From: Acidobacteriota bacterium
GTDB lineage: Bacteria > Acidobacteriota > Vicinamibacteria > Vicinamibacterales > 2-12-FULL-66-21
Assembly (NCBI GenBank): GCA_013362195.1
Contig: JABFWM010000171.1
Coordinates: 1 to 9,034 of the forward strand
Direction of reading: 5' to 3'
Length of the DNA stretch: 9,034 nt
Shown here: positions 1 through 7,700 of the stretch, piece by piece
How positions within the stretch are numbered: position 1 is the first letter of the stretch
Layout: each line of letters opens with the position of its first letter
Translations under genes and position numbers: made by a program
Notes under the pieces: model-generated
The model's database searches: none
The model's input: the letters and a program-made list of their open reading frames with translations, nothing else
Told to the model about the DNA's origin: nothing

Positions 1-1508
1 GGGCGACCCGCCGCGCCTGCCGCCGTGGCGGCCCCGCCGCGGTTCTCGTTCTGCATCAGGCTGCGGACCTTGGTTTCCGCCAGCAGCTTCTGGTTCGTGA
101 GCCCCATCTGGATCGTGCGCGCGTCGACGTTGATGCGGCCGTCGCTGACGTGCGGTCCGGTTCCGGGATCGCCGGTGGCAGACGGTGAGAGATCGAGCCG
201 ATCGTCCTTGACCGAGTAGACGGCGAGCGGCGCGTCCGCCGCCGTGTCGGCCCCGTTCGTGAAATGCACGTTGCCGTGGAACTCGGCGCGATCGATGTCG
301 CCAAATCCCGGCTTCGTCTGCACGTCGAGGCGCTGCGATCGGGCCGTGCGTTCGATTGCCGCGAGCGTCCCCCGCGCGGCGCGCGACTCGTGGAACTCCA
401 CGTTGCCGCTGAACACGAAGTTCTGCAGGCCGGCGCCCGCGGCTCCGGTCGCCACCAGCGTGGCGGATCGAATGCGGCGAGCCGGCATCTCCCCTTCCGC
501 CGGAAGGATCACTTCCACGCCCTCGTTCGACGTCAGGCTGGTGACGGTCTGCCCGTCCGGCGCAAGGGCGATGTCCATGGTCTTGCCGGTGACGCGACGG
601 CCGCTGGCGGCGGACGCGCCCGGCAGCTGCACGCTCGCACCCTCGATCAGCCGCGCCGCCTGCAGCGTGCGGCCGTCCTCGCCGTAGACCAGGTCGATGT
701 CGCGCGCCTGCATGGACTGCGGTCCCGCGCCGGTACCGGTGATGTGTGCGTTGCCGCGCAGCTCCATCTTGGTGACGCGCTCGTTGTCCGGCGTCAGATA
801 CGCCGTCGCTTCGTCGGCGCTCATGACCCGGCCTTCCCCCTCGAACCGCGGCGCGCCGATGAACTTCAAGTAGTGCTCCTCGCGCGCGAGACCGGCCGCC
901 TTCGACGTGACGTGCATCGCGCCGCCGCCGCCCTTCGGGTCGGGTGCGACGTCGATGATCGCCTGGTCGAGGATCCACAGCACCTCGCGCGTGCGATCGT
1001 AGGTGGCGCCGACGCCGCTGCCGTTCATGCGTCCGCGCGCGAACTTCACGGGCCCGGGCACGCGGGTGATGCCTTCCTTCGCGTCGTACGACGCGCGATC
1101 CGAGCTCACCGTGATGCCGTCGCTCGTGTCGAGCTTCACGCCGCCCTCGACGTCGGCGTGCAGCAGCCCTTTGTCGGGCGGATTGAGCAGCATCGCCTCG
1201 CGCGCCGTGATGAGCACGCGCCGGCCCGCTTTATCGGGCTGCTCGATTTCGACCCCGTCCGACAGGCGGGTGCGGCCGTCCGGATACGTGAGGCTCTTGC
1301 CGAACTTCAGCGAAAAGGTCTTCTTGCCGGCGTCGAACTGCTCGTAGATGCCGCGGCCGCGGTTCTCGACGGTCGCGTTCGGATCGGTCCGCACCACCAT
1401 CGCCGATGGCCGCTCCTGACGATGGCCGCGCCGCAGCGACACGGCGACGAGCGCCGCGAAGGCCACGTCAAACAGAGCTATCGCCGGCCGCACTCGGCGT
1501 TGCCACAT
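1..1508 (-). CDS. lptC: LptC-like LPS export periplasmic protein with OstA/LptA-like extension (partial, 3' end outside window)
   Basis: Open reading frame on the minus strand from ATG at 1508, 502 codons with no stop before the window edge. LptC is the membrane-anchored bridge that passes LPS from the LptBFG transporter to periplasmic LptA. Residues about 8-24 form a modest hydrophobic segment that could be a signal anchor. Residues about 35-190 read as an LptC domain: short beta-strand-like segments with phrases such as DGVEIEQ, DGITVSSDRASYD and GSGVGATYD. From about 195 on, several OstA-like repeats follow (GNAHITG, LQAARLIEGASVQLPG, FSGNVEFH, FHGNVHFT). E. coli LptC is only about 190 residues, so this is a long version, possibly LptC joined to LptA-like repeats. 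An in-frame TGA lies nine codons upstream inside the repeat array, so ATG at 1508 is the natural start, but no Shine-Dalgarno sequence precedes it. The family call rests on motif style, not on alignment. Confidence 0.8.
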   Translation of the reverse strand, partial: MWQRRVRPAIALFDVAFAALVAVSLRRGHRQERPSAMVVRTDPNATVENRGRGIYEQFDAGKKTFSLKFGKSLTYPDGRTRLSDGVEIEQPDKAGRRVLITAREAMLLNPPDKGLLHADVEGGVKLDTSDGITVSSDRASYDAKEGITRVPGPVKFARGRMNGSGVGATYDRTREVLWILDQAIIDVAPDPKGGGGAMHVTSKAAGLAREEHYLKFIGAPRFEGEGRVMSADEATAYLTPDNERVTKMELRGNAHITGTGAGPQSMQARDIDLVYGEDGRTLQAARLIEGASVQLPGASAASGRRVTGKTMDIALAPDGQTVTSLTSNEGVEVILPAEGEMPARRIRSATLVATGAAGAGLQNFVFSGNVEFHESRAARGTLAAIERTARSQRLDVQTKPGFGDIDRAEFHGNVHFTNGADTAADAPLAVYSVKDDRLDLSPSATGDPGTGPHVSDGRINVDARTIQMGLTNQKLLAETKVRSLMQNENRGGAATAAGAAGR

Positions 1509-1554
1509 CGGAAATGGCTGAGGGCTCAGGGCTCAGGGCTCAGGCCGGCCCACG

Positions 1555-1574
1555 GCTAAGGCTCAGGCCTTAGC
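1555..1574. other. Perfect 8-bp stem-loop within array A
   Basis: GCTAAGGC at 1555-1562 and GCCTTAGC at 1567-1574 are perfect reverse complements with a four-base TCAG loop. The hairpin lies about 47 bases upstream of the lptC start. No T-run follows it on either strand, so it is not an obvious rho-independent terminator; it may simply reflect the heptamer composition. Confidence 0.5.
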
Positions 1575-1581
1575 GGCGCAT

Positions 1582-1601
1582 GGCTTACGGCTCAGGGCTC
1601 A
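1582..1601 (+). repeat. Array A, left copy of long-range inverted repeat
   Basis: This 20-bp segment is complementary to 1674-1693 at 18 of 20 positions, including a TTACGG stretch that departs from the GGCTCA core. Pairing therefore extends beyond what the bare heptamer would give. Confidence 0.75.
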
Positions 1602-1673
1602 GGCCGGCTCAAGGCTCAGGGCTCAGGGCTCAAGGCTGAAGCCGCGTAGGCCCGCATGTACCGTGAGCCGACA

Positions 1674-1693
1674 TGAGCCATGAGCCGTAAGTC
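1674..1693 (-). repeat. Array A, right copy of long-range inverted repeat
   Basis: Partner of 1582-1601 with two mismatches. The span between the two copies is 72 bp. Confidence 0.75.
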
Positions 1694-1761
1694 TTAAGCC
1701 CTCTTCTGTGCCGCCATGAGCCATGAGACGTAAGTCCTGAGCCCTTCTGCCGCCCTGAGGC

Positions 1762-3486
1762 CTATTCTACGTCGCTGAGGCTTTTCACATCCGCGACCGA
1801 CAGCTCGAGGTAGACATCGCCCTGGTATTCGTTCTGCTCGAGCGAAAAGGCGAGGTTCACGCCGGCGCGATGTTCGGTGAGGAACGCGGCGCGTTCTGCC
1901 GCGCGCCACGCGATCGCGCGGAAGCTGCGGCCGTCCTGCCGGAAGGTCATCTTCAGGTGCCGCTCCTTCAACGGCCGCGGACCGTCGACGATCTCCACCG
2001 GCATGGCATGGAACACCGGACGCGGGTTGCCGCAGCCGAAGGGGGCGACGCCGTTCAAGCCGGCGACGAAGGCCGGCGTGATATGCCGCAGGTTCAGCGC
2101 GCCGTCGATGCGCAGGCGCGGACGCAGCTGGTCGGGCTCGAGCACGGCGTTCGCGTAGGCGTTGATCCGCGCCCGGAACTCCGGCACCCTCGCCGCTTCC
2201 ATGGTCAGGCCCGCGGCCTGCTTGTGGCCGCCGAAGCGCAGGAACACGTCGGCGCAGCGCTCGAGCGCGGCCAGCATGTCGAAGTCCGGAATGCTGCGGC
2301 AGGATCCGTGCGCGACGTCGCCGTCGATCGACAGCACGATGGCCGGCCGGTGATACGTGTCGACGAGCTTCGACGCGGCAATCCCGATCACGCCGCGATG
2401 CCAGCCGTCACCGCCGACGACCAGCACGTTGTGCGCGCCAATCGCCGGATCGGTTTCGATGGCCTTCTTCGCGTGCGCGACGAGGTCGGCCTCCTCCTGC
2501 TGGCGCCGGAGGTTCTCCTCGTTGAGCTGCTGCGCGAGCGCGCGCGCAGCGTCGAGCGCCGCTTCCTCGGTCGCGAGCAGCAGGCGGGTCGCGATGTCCG
2601 GCGTGCTCATGCGTCCGGCGGCGTTGACGCGCGGCGCGAGCATGAACGAGACCTGATAGCTGTCGATGGTTTTGCCGTGCAGCCCCGCGCATTCGAGCAG
2701 CGCGCGCAATCCAACCGTATGGCGTCCCCTGCTGAGCGAGCCGAGGCCAAGCTTGGCGATGACGCGGTTCTCACCGACGAGCGGCACGACGTCGGCCAGC
2801 GTGCCGATGGCCGCCACCTTCACGAAGGCGGGCAGCCATTTCGCCCGGTCGGCACGCTGACAGAGCGCCTGCACCAGTTTCAGCGCCACGCCGACCCCGG
2901 CGAGGTTCTTGTCGGGATACGCGCAGTCGTGGCGCTTCGGGTTGATGACCGCGAGCGCGGGCGGCAGCGCGCCGTCGGGTTCGTGGTGGTCGGTGATGAT
3001 CAGATCGACGCCGAGCTCGCGCGCGCGCAGTGCGGCATCGGTACCGCGGATGCCGCAGTCGACCGAGATGATCAGGTGGACGCCTTCGGCGTGCAGGCGT
3101 TCGATCGCGGCGCCCTGCAGGCCGTAGCCGTCGCGCAGGCGCTCGGGGATGAAATGCACGACCTCCCCGCCGAGCATCTCGAGCGCGCGGCGCAGGATGA
3201 CCGTCGACGTAATGCCGTCGACGTCGTAGTCGCCGTGGATGGCGATCCGCTCCTTTTGCGCGATGGCGCGCTCGATGCGCTCGACCGCCTTGGTGAGATC
3301 CGCGAGCAGAAACGGATCGTAGAGGTGATCGAGCGAAGGCTCGAGGAAGCGCTGCGCCATCTCGGGGTCGCCCAGGCCGCGCAGGCACAGCAAGCGTGCG
3401 ACCGTCGGATGCAGGTTGAGTGCTGCCGCCAGCTGCCGGGACTCCTCGTCATTGCACGGGAGGTGCTGCCACAGGAGCGTCTTCAT
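1762..3486 (-). CDS. recJ: Single-stranded-DNA-specific exonuclease RecJ
   Basis: RecJ degrades single-stranded DNA 5' to 3' in recombination and mismatch or base-excision repair in the cytoplasm. The 574-residue product is close to E. coli RecJ (577). The DHH phosphoesterase core is complete: HGDYDVDG (84-91), SVDCG (141-145), TDHH (165-168) and LADVV (230-234) supply the metal-binding aspartates and histidines. The DHHA1 domain has GGDGWHRGVIG (358-368) and FGGHKQAAG (418-426). The C-terminal OB-fold region follows, with PFGCGNPRPVF (482-492). Residues about 308-347 look like the long connecting helix. The preferred start is ATG at 3486, overlapping the accA stop by one base (TGATG); GTG at 3489 is an alternative giving one more residue and a 4-base overlap. 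No key residue is missing. Confidence 0.96.
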   Translation of the reverse strand: MKTLLWQHLPCNDEESRQLAAALNLHPTVARLLCLRGLGDPEMAQRFLEPSLDHLYDPFLLADLTKAVERIERAIAQKERIAIHGDYDVDGITSTVILRRALEMLGGEVVHFIPERLRDGYGLQGAAIERLHAEGVHLIISVDCGIRGTDAALRARELGVDLIITDHHEPDGALPPALAVINPKRHDCAYPDKNLAGVGVALKLVQALCQRADRAKWLPAFVKVAAIGTLADVVPLVGENRVIAKLGLGSLSRGRHTVGLRALLECAGLHGKTIDSYQVSFMLAPRVNAAGRMSTPDIATRLLLATEEAALDAARALAQQLNEENLRRQQEEADLVAHAKKAIETDPAIGAHNVLVVGGDGWHRGVIGIAASKLVDTYHRPAIVLSIDGDVAHGSCRSIPDFDMLAALERCADVFLRFGGHKQAAGLTMEAARVPEFRARINAYANAVLEPDQLRPRLRIDGALNLRHITPAFVAGLNGVAPFGCGNPRPVFHAMPVEIVDGPRPLKERHLKMTFRQDGRSFRAIAWRAAERAAFLTEHRAGVNLAFSLEQNEYQGDVYLELSVADVKSLSDVE

Positions 3487-3489
3487 CAC
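3484..3489 (-). promoter_or_regulatory. accA stop / recJ start overlap
   Basis: On the coding strand the bases read GTGATG: the accA stop TGA is nested between a possible GTG start and the ATG of recJ. Such overlaps usually mean translational coupling, with ribosomes ending accA re-initiating on recJ. No strong Shine-Dalgarno sequence is seen upstream, which fits coupling. It is the only gene junction in the window without a repeat array. Confidence 0.7.
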
Positions 3490-4544
3490 TCGACCGCGCC
3501 GCCCCGGACCTTGGCCCGGTCGCCCGGGCGCGCACCGGCGGGATCGGGCTCCTCCGCAGGCCGCGCACTCGAGGCGGCGCCGTCCGTGTCGGTGAAGGCG
3601 ATCCCTTCCTCACCCATGCGGCGGAACTTGGCGTAGCGCGAGTCGAGACGCTCCTGCGCCGTCATTGCCGCCAGTTCGGCGATTGCGTGCGAGAGCGCCT
3701 GATCGACGAGCGCCGAGGCGCGATCGACATCGTTGTGCGCCCCGCCCACCGGCTCGGGAATGATCCCGTCGACGAGGCCGAGCGCGAGCATGTCGGGTGC
3801 GGTGATCTTCAGCGCCTCGGCGGCCTCGACCTTCCGGTTCGCGTCGCGCCAGAGAATCGCCGCGCACCCTTCCGGGGGGATGACGCTGTAGACCGCGAAC
3901 TCCTGCATCAGCACCCGGTCGCCGATGGCGATGCCGAGCGCGCCGCCGCTTCCGCCCTCGCCGCAGACGATCACCACGATCGGCACGTCGATCAGCATCA
4001 TCTCGCGCAGATTGACGGCAATCGCCTCGGCCACGCCGCGCTCCTCGGATTCCATCCCCGGATACGCCGCCGGCGTGTCGATGAACACGATGACGGGCCG
4101 GGAGAACTTCTCCGCGAAGCGCAGGACGCGCAGCGCCTTGCGATAGCCTTCGGGCCGCGCGTAGCCGAAGTTCCGGAAGATCTTCTGCTTCGTGTCGCTC
4201 CCCTTCTGGTGCCCGATGACGGCGACCGGCTCGCCCTTGTACTCGGCAAGGCCGGCCACGATCGCATGGTCGTCGGCGAAGCGGCGATCGCCGTGCAGCT
4301 CGTCGAAGTTCGTGAACAGGCGTTCGACGTAATCGAGGGTGTTGGGGCGGCTCGGATGACGCGCGACCAGGACGCGCTGCCACGGCGTCAGCGTGGCATA
4401 GAGCTCGGCGCGGATCTCGTCGGCGCGCCGGCGCAGCGAGGCGATCGACCGCTCGCGCTCCGGCGTCTTGGGCAGCATGCTGAGCGCCTCGATCTCTTTC
4501 AGCAGCACGCCGACGGGCTCTTCGAACTCGAGAAGTTCTGGCAT
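3486..4544 (-). CDS. accA: Acetyl-CoA carboxylase carboxyltransferase subunit alpha
   Basis: AccA and AccD form the carboxyltransferase that moves CO2 from biotinylated AccB to acetyl-CoA, making malonyl-CoA for fatty acid synthesis. The start LEFEEPV (5-11) is typical of the family. Crotonase-like core motifs are visible: IGHQKG (110-115), DTPAAYPG (156-163), GEGGSGGALG (195-204) and PPEGCAAILW (223-232). Length is 352 residues against 319 in E. coli; most of the excess is a Pro/Ala/Glu-rich tail after about residue 320 that looks disordered. The ATG at 4544 is fixed by an in-frame TGA two codons upstream. The bases before it belong to repeat array B and offer no recognisable ribosome-binding site. 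accD is not in this window. dnaE upstream matches the dnaE-accA adjacency of E. coli. Confidence 0.97.
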   Translation of the reverse strand: MPELLEFEEPVGVLLKEIEALSMLPKTPERERSIASLRRRADEIRAELYATLTPWQRVLVARHPSRPNTLDYVERLFTNFDELHGDRRFADDHAIVAGLAEYKGEPVAVIGHQKGSDTKQKIFRNFGYARPEGYRKALRVLRFAEKFSRPVIVFIDTPAAYPGMESEERGVAEAIAVNLREMMLIDVPIVVIVCGEGGSGGALGIAIGDRVLMQEFAVYSVIPPEGCAAILWRDANRKVEAAEALKITAPDMLALGLVDGIIPEPVGGAHNDVDRASALVDQALSHAIAELAAMTAQERLDSRYAKFRRMGEEGIAFTDTDGAASSARPAEEPDPAGARPGDRAKVRGGAVE

Positions 4545-4567
4545 GTCTCAGGACTCACACCGGCTCA

Positions 4568-4597
4568 GGGCTCACGGCTCAAGGCTTACGCCGGCTC
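4568..4597 (+). repeat. Array B, left arm of inverted repeat
   Basis: Complementary to 4736-4765 at 26 of 30 positions. The matching block includes the non-core segment GGCTTACGCC, so the two arms share more than the heptamer. Confidence 0.78.
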
Positions 4598-4735
4598 AGG
4601 GCTCAGGACTCAGGGCTCAGGGCTCAGGCCGGCTCAGGGATCGTTGGCTCATGGCTTCTTACGGCTGACAACGCCAGGATCGAAGCCATAAGCCGCCCTG
4701 CCGTAAGCCGCCATACGCCATGAGCCTTGAGCCAT

Positions 4736-4765
4736 GAGCGGGCGTAAGCCCTGAGTCCTGAGCCC
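4736..4765 (-). repeat. Array B, right arm of inverted repeat
   Basis: Partner of 4568-4597 with four mismatches. It ends five bases before the dnaE stop codon. Confidence 0.78.
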
Positions 4766-4769
4766 AGAG

Positions 4770-7700
4770 TCATCGCAGTACGACCGATCCCGTGCCGCAC
4801 AACTGTTCCACTTCGTTCACCAGCCGCTCGGACGGCTTCACGCGCAGCGCCGCTTCCGACCGCACCCGCAAGGGCCCTGCCTGCCCTTTCACGTCCAGCT
4901 CCAGGTAGACGCGGCGATCGCCTCGATGCCGCGACAGCAGGTCGGCGAGCGCTTCCAGCGTATTCCGCGCGGACCCGGGCAGGTGAATCACGATCTCCCG
5001 CGTCGTCCGTTCCTTGAGCATCCCGATCGGCTGCAGTTCCGTTGCGACGAGGCGCGCCGACTCGTCGTCTTTCTCGAACTTGCCGCGCACCAGCACCATC
5101 GCGTCCGCCGCCACGAGCGAGCCGTGCTTGCTGAAGGCCTCGGGGAACACGACGACCTCGATGCTGCCGGCGATGTCGTCGAGCATGAAGACGCACATCC
5201 GGTCCCCCTTCTTCGTCTTCAAGGGGCGCAGGCCGCTGACGATCCCGCCGACCCACACGTCGGCCATCGATCCGGTGAGATCGCCGATGCGCTGGGCGCC
5301 GAACGTCTTCAACTCGTCGCTGAAGCGTTCGAGCGGATGGCCGCTCATGTACAGCCCGAGCGACTCCTTTTCGAACGCGAGCTGCTGCGCTTCCGGCCAG
5401 GCGGGCACGTCGGGCAGCGGCCACCCCGTCGTGGCCCCTTCGTCGTCGGCGCCGCCGAACAGCTGATGCTGCCCCTGCTCGCGGTCGCGCTGATGACGAC
5501 CGCCGTTTTCGATGGCCCTGTCGACCGCGGCGAAGAGCCTGGCGCGCTTCGACGCGGTCGACCCGTCAGCGTCGAGCGAGTCGAAGGCGCCGGCCTTGAC
5601 GAGGCTTTCGAGCACGCGCTTGTTGACGAGCCGCAGATCGGCGTGCTCGCACAGCGTATAGAGCGAGTCGACGCGTCCGGAGGTCCGGCGCACGTCGAGC
5701 ATCGACAGGATCGCCCCCTCGCCGACGTTCTTCACGGCGCACAGACCGAAGCGGACGCCGGTCGGCTCGACCGTGAACGCGAGCTGGCTCGCGTTGATGT
5801 CGGGCGGCAGAATCGGGATCCCGAGCTCGCGGCATTCGCCGAGATACATCGCGAGCTTGTCCGTGTTGGCCGCCTCGATCGTCAGCAGCGCGGCCATGAA
5901 GTGCCAGGGGTAATTGGCCTTGAGATACGCCGTCTGGTAGGCGACCCAGGCGTAGGTCGTCGAATGCGACTTGTTGAAGCCGTATCCGGCGAAGAACTCC
6001 ATCAGATCGAAGATCTTCCTGGCCTTCTTCTCGTTGATCCCGTTCTTCAGCGCGCCGTCCATGAAGGCTTCGCGCTGCTTCGCCATGACTCGAGGATCCT
6101 TCTTCCCCATCGCCTTGCGAAGCACGTCCGACTGCCCCATCGAGAACCCGGCCAGGACCGCGGCAATCCGCATGACCTGCTCCTGATACGCGATGACCCC
6201 GTAGGTGTCGGAGAGGATCGGCGCGAGCTGCGGCAGCTCGTACTTCACCTCCGTCTTGCCCTGCTTGCGAGAGATGAAGTCGTCGACCATCCCCGATTTC
6301 AGGGGACCGGGACGGTAGAGCGCGTTGAGGGCGATCAGGTCGTCGAGGCGTTCCGGCTTGGCCTTGCGCAGCAGCTCGCGCATGCCCGAGCTTTCGAACT
6401 GGAAGACGCCGTAGGTCTGGCCGTCCGCGAACAGCTGGTAGGTCTTCTCGTCGTCCAGCGGGATCGCGTCGATGTCGAGATCGAGGCCCTGGGTGCGCTT
6501 GATCTCGTCGAGACAATCGCGAATCAGCGTCAGCGTGCTGAGGCCGAGAAAGTCCATCTTCAGGAGGCCGACGCGTTCGACCTCCTTCATCGCCCATTGG
6601 GTGACGATTTCGTCCTTCTGCGACTTGTAGAGCGGCACGAACTCGGTCAGCGGACGCGGCGCGATGACGACGCCGGCCGCGTGGACCGAGGCGTGGCGCG
6701 TCATGCCTTCGAGGCGCTGGGCGATCGTCAGCAGCTCCTTTACGCGCTCGTCCTTCTGCTGCATCTCCTTCAGCGCCGGACTCTCGTCGAGCGCCTTCGC
6801 GAGCGTCATGTCGAGCGCGGGCGGCACGGCCTTGGCGACGCGATCCGCGTCGGCGTAGGGAATGTCCATCACCCGCGCGACGTCGCGGACCACGGCGCGG
6901 GCCTTCATCGTGCCGAACGTGATGATCTGCGCCACGTTCTCGCGGCCGTACTTGCGCGTCACGTACTCGATGACCTCGGCGCGGCGCCGCTCGCAGAAGT
7001 CGATGTCGATGTCGGGCAGCGACACCCGTTCGGGATTGAGAAAGCGCTCGAAAATCAGGTCGTACTCGATGGGATCGACGTCGGTGATGCGCAGGCAATA
7101 GGCGACGAGGCTCCCCGCCGCCGACCCGCGGCCGGGGCCCACCGGGATGTTCTGCTCGCGCGCGTAGCGGATGAAGTCCCAGACGATACAGAAGTATCCC
7201 GGGTACTTCATCTTCTTGATCATCTCGATCTCGTACGAGAGCCGCCGCTCGTACTCGTCGATCGTGTGCTTCAGCAGCCCCCGGTCCGCGAGCTCGCGCA
7301 GCCGCGGCAGCCGCATCTCGAACCCCTGCCGGACGATGTGCTCGAAGTAGTCGTCGAGACTGATCCCGGCCGGGACGTCGAAATTCGGGAGGTAGTTCTC
7401 CTTGAACGAGAGATCGACGTGGCACCGCTCGGCGATCCGCACGGTGCGGGCGAGCGCGTCGGCGTGGTCGGGGAACACCTGCGCCATCTGCTCGGCCGTC
7501 TTCAGGAAAAACTGATCGCCGTGATACCGCAGGCGCTCGGCGTCGTTGACCGCCTTGCCGGTCCCGATGCACAGCAGGACGTCGTGCGGCTTGTGGTCGG
7601 TGTCGGTGAGGTAATGGACGTCGTTGGTGACGACGAGGTCCAGCCCGAGATCCTTCGCGATCGGCTGGACGCCCTTGTTCACGATCTGCTGTTCCTCGAT

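Larger units (their letters stand above)
1509..1761. repeat. Array A: inverted arrays of degenerate GGCTCA heptamers between recJ and lptC
   Basis: The whole 253-bp gap is repeat-derived. On the plus strand the left part holds ten exact GGCTCA cores (starting at 1523, 1530, 1537, 1560, 1589, 1596, 1606, 1613, 1620, 1627), many exactly 7 bp apart. The right part holds the reverse complement TGAGCC at 1664, 1674, 1681, 1717 and 1738, plus degraded copies such as TAAGCC and TGAGAC. The best long-range match is 1582-1601 against 1674-1693, complementary at 18 of 20 positions. The array starts next to the recJ TAG and ends about ten bases before the lptC ATG. No uridine-rich tract marks a classical terminator. 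Function unknown. Confidence 0.85.
4545..4769. repeat. Array B: inverted arrays of degenerate GGCTCA heptamers between dnaE and accA
   Basis: The 225-bp gap is filled by the same unit family as array A. On the plus strand nine exact GGCTCA cores occur at 4562, 4569, 4576, 4593, 4600, 4614, 4621, 4631 and 4646. The reverse complement TGAGCC occurs at 4721, 4728 and 4759, with variants TGAGCG (4735) and TGAGTC (4752). The strongest inverted match is 4568-4597 against 4736-4765, complementary at 26 of 30 positions. A 26-bp stretch (4614-4639) matches 1589-1614 of array A at 25 of 26 positions. The array reaches from the dnaE stop codon to the accA ATG. Confidence 0.87.

Noticed and set aside
264..1559. 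431-codon plus-strand frame across the lptC-like gene
   Set aside because: The minus-strand frame is open for 502 codons and reads as LptC/OstA-like; the plus-strand product is Arg/His/Ala-rich without motifs and ends inside the repeat array.
1509..1761. Rho-independent terminator after recJ
   Set aside because: Several hairpins are possible, including a perfect 8-bp stem at 1555-1574, but none is followed by a T-run on the coding strand.
1870..3636. 588-codon plus-strand frame across recJ
   Set aside because: Antisense shadow of RecJ, whose motifs are complete on the minus strand.
3420..4691. 423-codon plus-strand frame across accA
   Set aside because: Antisense shadow of AccA that also reads into array B.
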